Of a stretch of 64,000 nucleotides of DNA, positions 54,640-64,000 are shown one piece after another. The stretch is from Branchipolynoe longqiensis. Its lineage: Eukaryota > Annelida > Polychaeta > Phyllodocida > Polynoidae. The first letter of the stretch is position 1, and the number at the start of each line of letters is the position of its first letter. The notes below the pieces were generated by a model. That model saw only the letters and a program-made list of their open reading frames with translations, was not told the origin of the DNA and did not search any database. The position numbers were made by a program, and so were the translations under genes. The DNA is taken from assembly GCA_030323885.1 (NCBI GenBank), contig CM059187.1, positions 83,660,027 to 83,724,026 on the forward strand, given 5' to 3'.

Positions 54640-55440
54640 CTGGTGCGACTCAACATGCGCGACGTCAAGGTGTTGGTGGCGTAGACGACAGAGGACTGAT
54701 GGCGCCACCTGTAGACAATGGGGAAAGTCGACGATGTGGTAAAGCCATCGGTCCTGAGGCGGTGCGGTCCGCCGTTAGTCCCAGGCAGTGTGGTTCACCG
54801 TCGGTCTAGCTGGCATAATCCTAAATCCGGCATAGTTCGGCATAGTTCGACATAGTCGTCGGAGCAGCTGGAGCCGCAGATGGGGCAGAGCTGCAGGGAT
54901 TATTTTGCAAGGTGCGGTTCAGCCGTCGGGTCCCGTGGCAGGATTCAGGAGGTGGCGGACCGCACTATAAAGTACTCACCGAGGTGGTTCGACCGTCGGG
55001 CCTACCACCCATGAATTACCCATGTTGTCCATGTTAGAGGTAACAGTTCTCTTCAATTGACGTGAGATAAATATCTAAGAAAATTGATATATGTCCATTG
55101 TGTAACAATAATTACAGTGCAGAAAAGACCCCAATAGAGAAGTACTTTAATTTGAAGCCTCATTGCACTGAATAACCGTTCTGGGTCGAGTATTCATTTC
55201 TGCTGACATTGAACAAGATAAACTGATTTAGTTAGCCCAATCAGATTGATGCTGCAGAAAGTCTTTTCATATTAACAAAGGAAGACTTCTCTTCTTTTTA
55301 TGTGGAGGTTACTATTAAATACGACTACTACGAGTGATGTGAATTCCACGTGATCGTGGCAAGATGTTGGGTGGGGTGTTTTTTTTAAAGGTTTTATTTA
55401 ATTTAGTTGGTTATCACCCTGGCATTATTTTAAGTTAGAA
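54640..55440. other. GC-rich block then AT-rich sequence, no gene called
   Basis: 54640-55010 is CpG-rich with GGTTC.CCGTCGG-like words and a minus-strand donor-like site at 54980 (CTCG/GTGAGTACT). No open conserved frame. A possible 5' exon is considered under findings. Confidence 0.3.
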
Positions 55441-55441
55441 T

Positions 55442-55465
55442 TAAAGTGTCATAGTCCGATGAAGA
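55442..55465. mobile_element. MITE M1 end fragment
   Basis: TTAAAGTGTCATAGTCCGAT only. The rest is missing. Confidence 0.5.
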
Positions 55466-55530
55466 TGTAGTAGACTCCACTGACTTCTCAGGCAAGGAGC
55501 CACGTGGACAGGAAGGCGATTGCATGAAGG

Positions 55531-55622
55531 AGCCTAGGCAGTGTAATGGTTTGCATGCTTGTCATGGAATAGCAAGACTTGTGGGTTTGAATCCTGCTTT
55601 GGGTGCAATATTTCCCATTTTC
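55531..55622 (+). mobile_element. SINE family S3, head
   Basis: GCCTAGGCAGTGTAATGGTT, GTGGGTTTGAATCCTGCTTT and AATATTTCCCATTTTCATCA. The 17-bp minisatellite starts exactly where this ends. Confidence 0.75.
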
Positions 55623-55624
55623 AT

Positions 55625-56995
55625 CACAGCCACATTCACCACCCTGCCACATTCACCACCCTGCCACATTCACCACCTGCCACCATTCCATACTCACCAC
55701 CCTGCCACATTCACCACCCTGCCACATTCACCACCTGCCACCATGCCATACTCACCACCCTGCCACATTCACCACCCTGCCACATTCACCACCCTGCGAC
55801 ATACATCAGCGTGCCATACTCACCACCCTGCCACATTCACCACCCTGCAACATACATCAGCGTGCCATACTCACCACTCTGCCACATTCACCATCCTGCC
55901 ACCCTGCCATATTCACCACTCTGCCACATACATCACCCTGCTGTATTCACCACCCAGCCACATTCACTACCCTGCCACATTCACCATACTGCCACATATA
56001 TCAGCATGCCATACACACCACCCTGCCACATTCACCATCCTGCCACATTCAACACTCCCACCCTGCCATATTCACCACTCTGCTACATACACCACCGTGC
56101 CACATTCACCATCCGCCAGCCTGCCACATTCACCACCATGCCACATACCACATCACGCTGCCATATTCACAACCCTGCCACATTCACCGCCCTGCCATAT
56201 TAACCACCCTGCCACATTCACCACCCTGTCACATTTACCATATGCCACCCTGCCACATTCACCACCCTGCCCCATACATCACCCTGACTTATTCACCACC
56301 CTGCCACATTCACCATCTGCATCATTGTTACAGTCACCACCCAGTGCCCTGCCATATTTACCATCTGCCACCCTGTCACTTCATCACCTGTTATCATACC
56401 ACATTCACTTCCCTGCCACATTCCCCACCTGCTACTCTGCCACATTCACCACCCTGCCACATTCACCACCTGCCACTCTGCCACATTCACCACCACACTT
56501 CATTACCTGCTACTCTGTCACATTCAGAACCTGCCACATTGTCACTTCACCTATCATCCTACCATTTTCACCATCTGCCACATGCATCACCTGCCATCCT
56601 GTCTCATTCAGAACCTGCCACCCTGTCACTTCCTCACATGCCACCCTGCCACATCACACTGGCCCCTTGCCAGTTCATCACCTGCCACCCTGCCACATTC
56701 ACCACTCGCTACCCTGACATATTCACTACCTGATCCTTGTCACTTCATCCCTTGCCACACTTCTACATAGACCACTTTCTATCCTGCCATCCTGCCACAT
56801 TCACCATCTGCCACCCTGTCACATTCACCACCTACCGCCTTGTCACTTCATCCCTTGTCACACTTCTACATAGACCACTTTCTATGCTGCCATCCTGCCA
56901 CATTCACCAACTGCCACCCTGCCACATTCATCACTTTCTTCCCTGCCACATTCACCAACTGAAACCCTGCCACATTCATCACTTTCTTCTCTGCC
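55625..56995 (+). repeat. 17-bp minisatellite, CCACCCTGCCACATTCA, about 1.37 kb
   Basis: Roughly 80 units of CCACCCTGCCACATTCA with variants (ATACTCA, ATACATCAGCGTG, CTGCCA insertions). Because 17 is not a multiple of 3 and no unit forms a stop, all three forward frames stay open for hundreds of codons and encode the same 17-residue cycle. The 376- and 397-codon frames are therefore not evidence of a gene. Confidence 0.9.
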
Positions 56996-57149
56996 ACCCA
57001 CTGAGCAGAATGCAAAGCAGCAGCCAAGCTTAAAACGTGAAATGAGACGGCGTCCTTGGTTAATGAAGGAATGAATAACCGGGGTTTTACCTTCTTAGGT
57101 AACATCAGAAAAGACATCAATTTATGAGGGGGTCGCAGTCATTGCAGGA

Positions 57150-57244
57150 CCAGACGGGGTGGCCGAATGAGTTAAAGCGCCTGTCTCCCGTGCTGGTAGA
57201 TCGTGGGGTCGTGGGGTCGAACCGTGGTTGAGTCAAACCAATGA
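57150..57244 (+). mobile_element. SINE S1, head only
   Basis: GACCAGACGGGGTGGCCGAA to GTTGAGTCAAACCAATGACA. Truncated at its 3' side. Confidence 0.75.
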
Positions 57245-57512
57245 CACATGTAGCTTACAGTCATGTTAGAGCTCATTTAAACAGTCAACTCATTACAAAT
57301 CCTATTTCACTGGACCCCTTCCGCATGGATTACTCGAAAATGGGGCTTTGATACTAGAAGCTTAGCTGATGAATACGTAGGTGTCTTACAAATTTCATCT
57401 TCTGGTTGTACCATGTGGGTAATGAAAGATCACGCGTATAATGGACTATTTGAGCTCAGAATTGGTCTGTCCGATACCATTTCTAGACTCATAATAATAT
57501 GGTTATTGTTGT

Positions 57513-57572
57513 CTGGTTGGTTGATTGTTGGAGTTTTACGTCCTGGTAAAATGTAAGGTCATATCAGGACAT
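57513..57572 (-). mobile_element. SINE S1 tail b fragment
   Basis: GTTGGAGTTTTACGTCCTGG, AAGGTCATATCAGGAC on the minus strand. Confidence 0.7.
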
Positions 57573-57584
57573 GACTATTGTTAG

Positions 57585-57905
57585 CAGTTCTGTGATATCA
57601 CAAAGGGAAGGGTATGCTTGCATTGCTTATAAAAAAAAACTTCAAATTTACTTTAAGTGATAGTAGTATTTACATTATTTTTCAATACTCTAACCTATGT
57701 CACCAAGGACAGTAATGTGGGTTGATATGACACTACTAGCCTAAGTGTGACTACAGAGACATTCATGTCAATACTTGGGCATAAATAGCTCCTAGCGAAT
57801 AGACTGTTTCTATGCATATTATGACTAGTCATATTTGATCCTAATAACAGTAAATGAATCCAGTTGTTTTGGTCACGGTAGTGCCCCTTTTAAGACCCAG
57901 GAAGT
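57585..57905. repeat. Old dispersed repeat, copy of 47656-48250 without the MITE
   Basis: See the copy at 47.7 kb. Here ATTATGACTAGTCATATTTG follows directly on TGTTTCTATGCAT, giving the pre-insertion arrangement. Confidence 0.6.
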
Positions 57906-58185
57906 GCGGTCTGCTCTTCTGATGACTTGTCTCTGAGGATTAGACTTTGAATGCATTACTTTTATGGTTATTACCTGAAAGGGGCAGCAACATGACAAAC
58001 ACAACTTTATTTATTTACAATCATCATAATCAATCATGACTAGTCACAATTTGTATCTGCAAAGAACCTATTCCATGGGAGTTATTTAAGGTTCAATCAA
58101 GGCTGAGGGCCACTATCGTCATTCGGCCATACTGACCCTTCTCAGCTGTTAGAGTGATAATACTTACACAGATAGATAGGCTTTC
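57906..58185. other. Unassigned sequence
   Basis: Motifs near 58020-58175 (GACTAGTCACAATTTG, AATACTTACACAG) recur near 5340-5475. Otherwise nothing recognised. Confidence 0.35.
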
Positions 58186-58189
<4 letters not shown>

Positions 58190-58220
<31 letters not shown>

Positions 58221-58250
58221 ACGCGCGTGCGAGAGAGAGAGAGAGAACTG
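58190..58250. repeat. GA microsatellite
   Basis: GAGAGA runs on either side of CACGCGCGTGCGA. Confidence 0.9.
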
Positions 58251-58551
58251 AAGTAAATATGGGCTAATCAATCATCAGTTATAAAGAACGGCTATAAACA
58301 AGTGGTGCAAACCCGGCTATCACTAATAGTAAATTAGAAGCCCTTTTTGACCATGCTGTATAACCAATGTAATTCCACTATGCAGATTGAGACATCATCC
58401 ATTGACGTCTTACTCAGTGTCAGCTGATCACATTCAAACTAGAAGAAGCTGAACCGCACCATCACCATAAGTGATGCTTGACCTCCTGATTGGGTCATCT
58501 GTTTTCCCGAATCAGGCCATGATGGCCATGATTGAACCCCCCACCCCACCG

Positions 58552-58605
58552 CCCCACTGCCCACTGCCCACTGCCCACTGCCCACTGCCCACTGCCCACT
58601 GCCCG
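58552..58605. repeat. Seven-bp tandem repeat CCCACTG
   Basis: About seven perfect units. The frames over it are by-products. Confidence 0.9.
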
Positions 58606-58854
58606 CCCAACACACACGCTTCACTCAGACCACCGAAAACCGCCCACACCATATATCATTTTACACAACTTCCTCGCCTTTGCCATTATTGAGCACATGA
58701 TCTGAGGCTGCGGCTTCATCCATCATCTCCGACCCACCAGTTTACTGCGCCAGTCCTCGAGTCCCGTATGTGTCGAATCTATTACAGTGCGTTCCTACAG
58801 GGGTTTTTTCCCCCGGGAGAGGCTGCGGTGTAGTCTTACCAGAGGATATGGATA

Positions 58855-59085
58855 GATCCCCATCAAGGTTTATATATGTATACACTGGATAAGTCCCTTG
58901 CTAAGGCTTATTATATACTGCATAGATCCCGTCAACGCTTATATGTATACACCAGATAAGTCCCTCGTTAAGGCTTATTATATATTATATATATATATAT
59001 ATATATTATATACTGCATAGATCCCCATCGAGGCTTATATGTATACACCAGATAAGTCCCTCGTTAAGGCTTATTATATACTGAT
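58855..59085. repeat. Tandem repeat, three units of about 75-95 bp
   Basis: ATAGATCCC(C)(A/G)TC, GGCTTATATGTATACACCAG, ATAAGTCCCTCGTTAAGG, CTTATTATATACTGC recur three times, with an AT microsatellite in the second. Confidence 0.8.
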
Positions 59086-59090
59086 GTAAC

Positions 59091-59385
59091 AGTGATGCAA
59101 TGTGTGCCCAGTCGCTGTGTGACACGGAAATAACTATGTGTAAATGTTATGACGCACAGTGACCGGGATTGTGGTATGATGTCTGGATATTAAGATATGG
59201 TTACTAATTACAGGAATGTTCCCTCCATGCACCAGGAAGACTGCAAAAGGGAGAGGGACATGTATTATTGTTTAATGTAACTGTATGGTGACTAATTATT
59301 ACCACGGGACCGCTCGGTAAGCACACCCAGCCATTCTGCATACATTAAGGACACCACCTGCCCTGGGGTTGAGTGACAGGTGCCC
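59091..59385. repeat. Dispersed repeat shared with 25688-25945
   Basis: GATGCAATGTGTGCCCAGTC to TTAAGGACACCACCTGCCCT, nearly identical to the 25.7-kb copy apart from a 30-base insertion near 59128-59165. Confidence 0.65.
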
Positions 59386-59875
59386 CCTCTTGGGGAGACT
59401 GGCAGACAGTTGCCAGGATCCTCCTGATAGTAGTGAGTAAAAGATGGGTAACTGGACGGCCAGCAGTTATTCTTCACAGTGGTGCTGCCAATGGACCAAG
59501 TCCTCCCCAAGAGACACGCCACACTACCACTCGTGCCTGAGGATGTTGATAAGTCCCCCATGAAGGCTTATATTTATAACTAATTAGTCAACACAAAGGT
59601 ACAACGCAATAGATATATAGTGTTTGGAATGGCCAAATATCCTCGGGCTAGCATGAAAGGCCCGCCACTCTTTATTAAAACTAAAAACGATTTGCCAACT
59701 GATCAATATTCTGCCCAGAACCGGCTGCCTGCAGCCCTGGACCAACTACACCCTCTTTTATGCAAATCCAATGCTCCCCAAGTTGCTGTAACAGCGCAAT
59801 CCAACAACCCAGCACAAAAGCATTTAAACGCAAGCATTTACACAACATTTTTGTGCATAATAATAAAGAAATAAT
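59386..59875. other. Unassigned sequence
   Basis: A frame at 59620-59874 (84 codons) shows no known motif. No repeat end found apart from the shared CCTCCTGATAGTAGTGAGTA at 59417. Confidence 0.3.
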
Positions 59876-59879
59876 TCAG

Positions 59880-60065
59880 CGATACAGTGAGTGAATGGAA
59901 GGGAACTGAGGCGTGGGCGAGTAGGTGGCGCCACGGCTCAGGTCATGAGGAACGAGTAGGTGAGCTAATGAGTAGGTGACCAGCCGATGACTTAGTGGCT
60001 GGGGGAATAGATGAATCTTCTGGCTTATTATACTCGTATAATGGCTTATACAGCATATAAGCATT
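59880..60065 (-). repeat. Reverse copy of the 43570-43905 repeat unit
   Basis: GGTGGCGCCACGGCTCAGGT, CCAGCCGATGACTTAG, TCTTCTGGCTTATTATACTC read in reverse match 43585-43720. Confidence 0.7.
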
Positions 60066-60129
60066 GCTATTTATACTACACAGCAATAACCCGCTTTTAG
60101 AGTTCATTATGCTACAATAGAAGATTTCA

Positions 60130-60260
60130 ATTTCCAATACGTCCTCTAAGGTCAGTGGAAGAACTAATGTTGTGGTTAGCAGCTTAGCATACAAAATGGT
60201 CTGTGGAAAAGGCCTCATGAAGAATTTCACCCCACCAACTTGCCTTCTGATCGTAATGGC
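60130..60260. repeat. Diverged units of the 31955-32405 minisatellite
   Basis: TCAGTGGAAGAACTAATGTT, TGTGGAAAAGGCCTCATGAA, TTTCACCCCACCAACTTGCC. Confidence 0.55.
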
Positions 60261-60284
60261 AAGAATTGAATGTGGGTTTTTTTG

Positions 60285-60841
60285 TGTGTTTTTTATTGAG
60301 GCTGTATTTATACTGTCCATAGAATATAAGCCCGGATATTCAGGTTTGTTTTCAATGCTGGCCATGTTGGTGTTATCTTATCACACAGTAGCTGCTGCCT
60401 GCATTTCAGTAGAAGATAGATAGTTGGTTGGTATGGTTAGTAGCCTATGTTAGTTTCTTGGCATATATGTATTTTATTTTTGTCTACTCTTACTACTAGA
60501 CTGGCCTACTCCTATTTACATATCATAGGCTTGTACGTAGCTGTGTGGTGTGCTATCTGTCTATTTTTGGCATGGTTACCTTCCATTGGGCATCCCACTG
60601 GTGGGCCATGACATATCACATGCCCCTTTGCAGTGCAGCTTAGTGGGGGTTTCCATATGTTGCGCAGATATCTTTTGTATGATTTTAGGTCAGGAATTTG
60701 TCGTTCCTTTAGCGTTTGGGCATTCCACGCCTTGGCATTTAATGTGGACAGCAGCCCACCGTGCAAAGGCTCATTGTAGATTATATTTATTTGACTTACC
60801 GGGCATGACGATCTGAAATCATTTGACTGCTGGACTTCCAC
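60285..60841 (-). mobile_element. LINE family B, 3' end with C-terminal coding remnant
   Basis: 3' UTR (TTGAGGCTGTATTTATACTG in reverse) then, higher, a minus-strand frame (60841-60512) containing LNAKAWNAQTLKERQIPDLK. A better-preserved copy of the 51905-52415 remnant. No reverse-transcriptase motifs remain, so it is 5'-truncated. Confidence 0.75.
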
Positions 60842-60989
60842 TCACATACTTGAAAGGCGCTACCTTCAGCTGAAGCAATTGGCACAACTTACTGCCCAAC
60901 TGTTGTAATCAAGCTTCTGAAATGACTCCTTTTAAAAAGAAAGAAGTTTGTTATATGAGAAATCTTTATTCGTAATGTCATCACAGGGT

Positions 60990-61170
60990 GTCACCCGAAT
61001 GGGATGGGTGAATTAATAGGGCGTTCGATCCCCGCACGGAAAGTCGTGTAGAAGGTCGCGGGTTCGAATTGAAGACTTACAAAATTAATATTTAGGACTA
61101 TACCTTGTCCGGTGTTCGACGGTGCTAGAATAAGGCAAGGAGTGGAATGAGGAAGATGCTTAATTAACAA
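60990..61170 (+). mobile_element. SINE S1, decayed, tail type a
   Basis: ACCCGAATGGGATGGGTGAA, GTCGCGGGTTCGAATTGAAG, GAATAAGGCAAGGAGTGGAA, TGAGGAAGATGCTTAATTAA. Confidence 0.55.
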
Positions 61171-61853
61171 GCTATATAAATATATATGTGCGCAATTATA
61201 TAGATATATAAATATATATATGTACATACGTATATACATGTTTATTCATATTTATTAACGGCGACTAAGGGGGAACCTCGCTAGTGTAGTGTGGAATATA
61301 TCCTGAGGGGGCGCCACCGGGTATTCCAAACCATTGAGGGCTGGTTGGTAATAACCTCCGTGAATTTATATTCATATAATGCTGATGCATCATATAAATA
61401 TATAATGCATATATTTATATCTTCTTGGTTATCCATCAGTGGCGATGTTGACAGCAACTCATCATTTGTTGTGAACTCATCCGATTTGTGTTCAGACTGT
61501 GCCTTGGCAAATTGGACATGTGTGGGTAGCTGCAGTCAGAGAGCCTAGCGGGTGAAGGAGATGATCTTTCCTTGGCTGACACTTTTGTTTAGCTTAAGAT
61601 CAGTTTCAAACTGTGCTGTGCCTAGGTCACTGTTTCCCAGATTTTAATCTTGAGATTAAATTTCTTCAGATTATGTTTAAGACAGTCCTTGAATCTTTTC
61701 TTCTAGATATAAAGAATTATCCAAAGCATTCTATTTAATCAGTTCTGAATAGCAAAGGAACAAACAAACCAAATCAACGGGTCTGGGCTTCATTTACCAT
61801 TCTGCAATTGCAGAGCAGGCAGCTTGGGTAGAGTGTGGTGGATCTCGACATGT
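61171..61853. other. AT-rich unassigned sequence
   Basis: AT-rich repeats at 61160-61230. A frame at 61291-61548 has no recognisable motif. Confidence 0.3.
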
Positions 61854-62059
61854 GGGGCCGTATGCATGAAGAATTATTTATCAGCTCCGGTGTTCAGTGC
61901 GGCATTCGGGTTAGCTAACGCCAGTGTTGGGAAATGAGTCACAGGGTATGTACGGTGCCAAAGCGCGGTGGTGTTAGCTAACATAAGTTATTTATAGATT
62001 TGGGAAAACCCTCTGAGCCTGTACTGGGCAAGCACCGCTATTTGACAATATGGCTGCCG

Positions 62060-62240
62060 ATACGGCGGCGGCGGCGGCGGAGTAAATATCGCTTCGATTA
62101 TTGGTTTAATTTGACCAAAATTCAGCGGCGCCGTTAATATCGGTTTGATTTCTGGTTTAATTTGATCGAATTTAATTGTTTCTGGACCGCTATTTGCCAA
62201 TATCGCCGCCGATTCGCCGCCGATTCGGCGGCGGCGGCGG
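62060..62240. repeat. GGC/GCC trinucleotide repeats
   Basis: ACGGCGGCGGCGGCGG at 62062-62080 and CGGCGGCGGCGGCGGCGG at 62227-62246, with GCCGCCGATTCGCCGCCGAT just before. Palindrome-rich. Confidence 0.85.
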
Positions 62241-62671
62241 CGGCGATTTGTTTTGCTTACATTCGACAATATGAAAATCGCCGCCGATGTAGCAGCGGCG
62301 TTAATATCGCTTGGATTTTGGGGGTAATTTGACCAAATTTCACTTTTTGAGTATGTAATTCTGTTAAATATGATAGGATTGAATAGATTCGGGCCTAATC
62401 GGTACCCCAGATAGCACACAGCCGTCGGCCCGACGTCGCCCCGACGTCGGCCCGACGGCGGCCCGACGTCGGCCCGACGGCGGCCTCTCCGTCAGGCCAA
62501 CGGTGGAAACCTTCGTCGGGCCGACGTTGTTTTGTCCAACCTCCTGCCGTCGCCTCGACGGCGGTATCCGCCGTCAGGCCGACGGTGGATACTGCCGTCG
62601 AGCCGACGGCAGTATCTGCCATAGGCCCGACGGCGGCAGCCGCCGTCGAGCCAACGGCGGCTGCCACTGTA

Positions 62672-62991
62672 GGCCCGACACAATATATTTATTCAAAATT
62701 AATAGAAAACCTTATAAATTTAATATAATCTTTTTGGTAAACATGTTTTCTATATGTGTACCAAGCGATTTGTTTCTACGTGGTGTGTTTTTTTAGAGAT
62801 ATTTCACTTTTTCTGTACATGGGTTAGTGTTAGTGTTAGTCTTAGTGTTAGTGAAAAGTGAAATATCTCTAAAACCACACAACCTATTAACAAATCGCTT
62901 GGTACACATATAGAAAACATCTTTACCAAAATGATTATATTAAATTTAAAAGGTTTTCTATCAATTTTGAATAAATATATTGTGTCGGGCC
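62672..62991. repeat. Long inverted repeat (arms about 137 bp, loop about 46 bp)
   Basis: 62672-62809 pairs with 62856-62991: AATATATTTATTCAAAATT, CTATATGTGTACCAAGCGAT, TTTAGAGATATTTCACT and their complements, about 90% matched by eye. The loop contains repeats of GTTAGT. Confidence 0.9.
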
Positions 62992-63035
62992 TACGGCGTT
63001 TGCTGGAAAAAACCAAGATGGCAGTGCCTCATCAA

Positions 63036-63425
63036 CATTCCGTACCTGATAATTCAAATCATATTAACACGAATAATTCCATTAATACTTTGTAATAAAT
63101 TACAAAACTTTTACAAAATACTCTAAACATATTAATAAACAAACCTGTTAAATAATTCCTTAAAATTCCTGCGATTTCTGGAGTTATTTGTAGAAAAAGA
63201 ATGCTGCTCAACGATCACACGTTCTCCACTGGCGACTCGAACTGAGTGGAGGTCGAAACGTCAACAAACCGTACCGGATAATTCAAATCGTATTAACACG
63301 AATAATTCCATTAATACTTTGTAATAAATTACAAACCTTTTACAAAATAATCTAAACAAACCTGTTAAATAATTCCTTAAAATTCCTCCGATTTCTGGAG
63401 TTATTTGTTGAAAAAGAACGCTGCC
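63036..63425. repeat. Direct duplication, about 150 bp units
   Basis: CCGTACC(T/G)GATAATTCAAATC, ACACGAATAATTCCATTAAT and TTCCTTAAAATTCCT(G/C)CGAT appear at 63040-63190 and 63270-63425. Confidence 0.85.
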
Positions 63426-64000
63426 CAACGATCGCACGTGTTCTGCTGGCGACTCGAGCCGGAAACCAAATTTAAAGAACTGCGCATGCGCGGCCACCAC
63501 CATCGGCCCGACGGTGGCTCGACGGTGGGCCAAATGTGGAAAATGAATGCAAGCCAGCGGCGGCCCACCACCGTCGGCCCGACGTTGGCTCGACGGTGGC
63601 CCACATGTGCAAAAGATTGAAACCCAGCAGTGAACCACCACCGTCGGCCCGACGGTGCCCTGACGGTGGCTCAAATGTGGAAAGGGATTGAAAACCAATG
63701 TCGGACCACCACCGTTGGACCGACGGTGGCCCGACGGTGGAAAGTTGATGGCGACGGTGCGACCAATAGCCGACGTCAGCCCGACGGCTGTGTGCTATCT
63801 GGGACCTAACACCACCCTTAAACCTGGTACGGAGTAGTGTTAGCCTACCCGATCTTAAACTCGGTATGTTTGCGTAACACCGCTCCACGCATACTGACTT
63901 TTCGCCACTAAACTAGAAATCCCGTCCAAAACTAGTTTTGCCTCGCTAACACTGCCCCATGCATACGGCCCCTGGTATTGTCTAAGCACGGGACGCCTGC

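Larger units (their letters stand above)
62406..63803. mobile_element. Inner element built of GTCGGCCCGACG palindromes
   Basis: Ends CCCAGATAGCACACAGCCGT and (reverse complement) CCCAGATAGCACACAGCCGT, perfect 20-base inverted repeats that extend into arrays of CCGTCGGCCCGACGTCGG-type units (62420-62675 and 63500-63790). Flanked by AC on both sides, and the homologous empty site at about 3852 supports the borders. The middle holds a large hairpin (62672-62991) and a duplicated AT-rich segment (63036-63180 and 63273-63420). Small frames in the arrays are not genes. Confidence 0.8.
61854..63972. mobile_element. Outer inverted-repeat element with GGGGCCGTATGCATG ends
   Basis: GGGGCCGTATGCATG (61854-61868) and CATGCATACGGCCCC (63958-63972) are perfect inverted repeats. 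Internal flanks on both sides share GTTAGCTAAC / CTAACAC-type words. The part 62040-62405 is GCC/GGC-rich and homologous to 3655-3865. A second element (62406-63803) is inserted in it. Without the inner element the outer one is about 0.72 kb. The target duplication is not clear. Confidence 0.7.

Noticed and set aside
55524..56733. Histidine/proline/threonine-rich frames up to 397 codons
   Set aside because: By-product of the 17-bp minisatellite, which keeps all three forward frames open.
63261..63888. Frames of 138 and 145 codons rich in RRADGG and PPSSHRR repeats
   Set aside because: Translation of the GTCGGCCCGACG palindrome arrays in the inner transposon.

Overview
This window is eukaryotic, from an animal genome. 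It has no bacterial gene density, no operons and no long conserved reading frame. It is packed with tRNA-derived SINEs, MITE-like inverted-repeat elements, LINE 3' ends, LTR and tyrosine-recombinase retrotransposon remnants and many minisatellites. The mix (Ngaro/DIRS-like, Ty3/gypsy, RTE-like, pogo/Tigger-type, TAA-duplicating MITEs) suggests an aquatic invertebrate, possibly a deuterostome. The species cannot be read from the sequence.

The only host-gene evidence is on the minus strand. Two exons (33944-33774 and 29061-28891) have consensus splice sites and compatible phase. Together they encode a small protein with two membrane-spanning segments, about 113 residues if the ATG and the TAG seen are the true ends. 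A donor-like site at 46554, at the edge of a GC-rich block (46550-47240), may mark an upstream 5' exon. I do not recognise the family. The introns hold a 45-bp minisatellite abutting the first donor, a MITE abutting the second acceptor, polypurine tracts, and a decayed LINE.

Layout: 1-5.4 kb holds two CAGGGGCGTAGC elements and SINE family S2, one copy split by a palindromic MITE. 7.5-10.9 kb holds a short inverted-repeat element, a Ty3/gypsy integrase fragment followed by LTR-like repeats, and an ACCGGAC-rich element. 11.1-12.0 kb is a polypurine tract. 12.2-18.2 kb holds an inverted-repeat element, a 95-bp satellite, a tandem segmental duplication and SINEs. 18.45-22.33 kb is an element with the split-direct-repeat structure of Ngaro/PAT-like tyrosine-recombinase retrotransposons, still carrying decayed RNase H and recombinase. 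23-33 kb is SINE and MITE country with the downstream coding exon. 34.0-35.4 kb is polypurine. 36.2-38.0 kb is a decayed LINE. 38.2-54.6 kb has many SINEs, three pogo/Tigger-type MITEs and several large inverted-repeat elements. 55.6-57.0 kb is a 17-bp minisatellite open in all three forward frames. 61.85-63.97 kb is a nest of at least two inverted-repeat elements, the inner built of GTCGGCCCGACG-type palindromes around a 0.3-kb hairpin.

The strongest unusual signals are the split-direct-repeat element, a set of five TAA-flanked elements with a common tip but unrelated internal monomers, the nested palindromic element at the right end, and the small membrane-protein gene whose splice sites are crowded by repeats.
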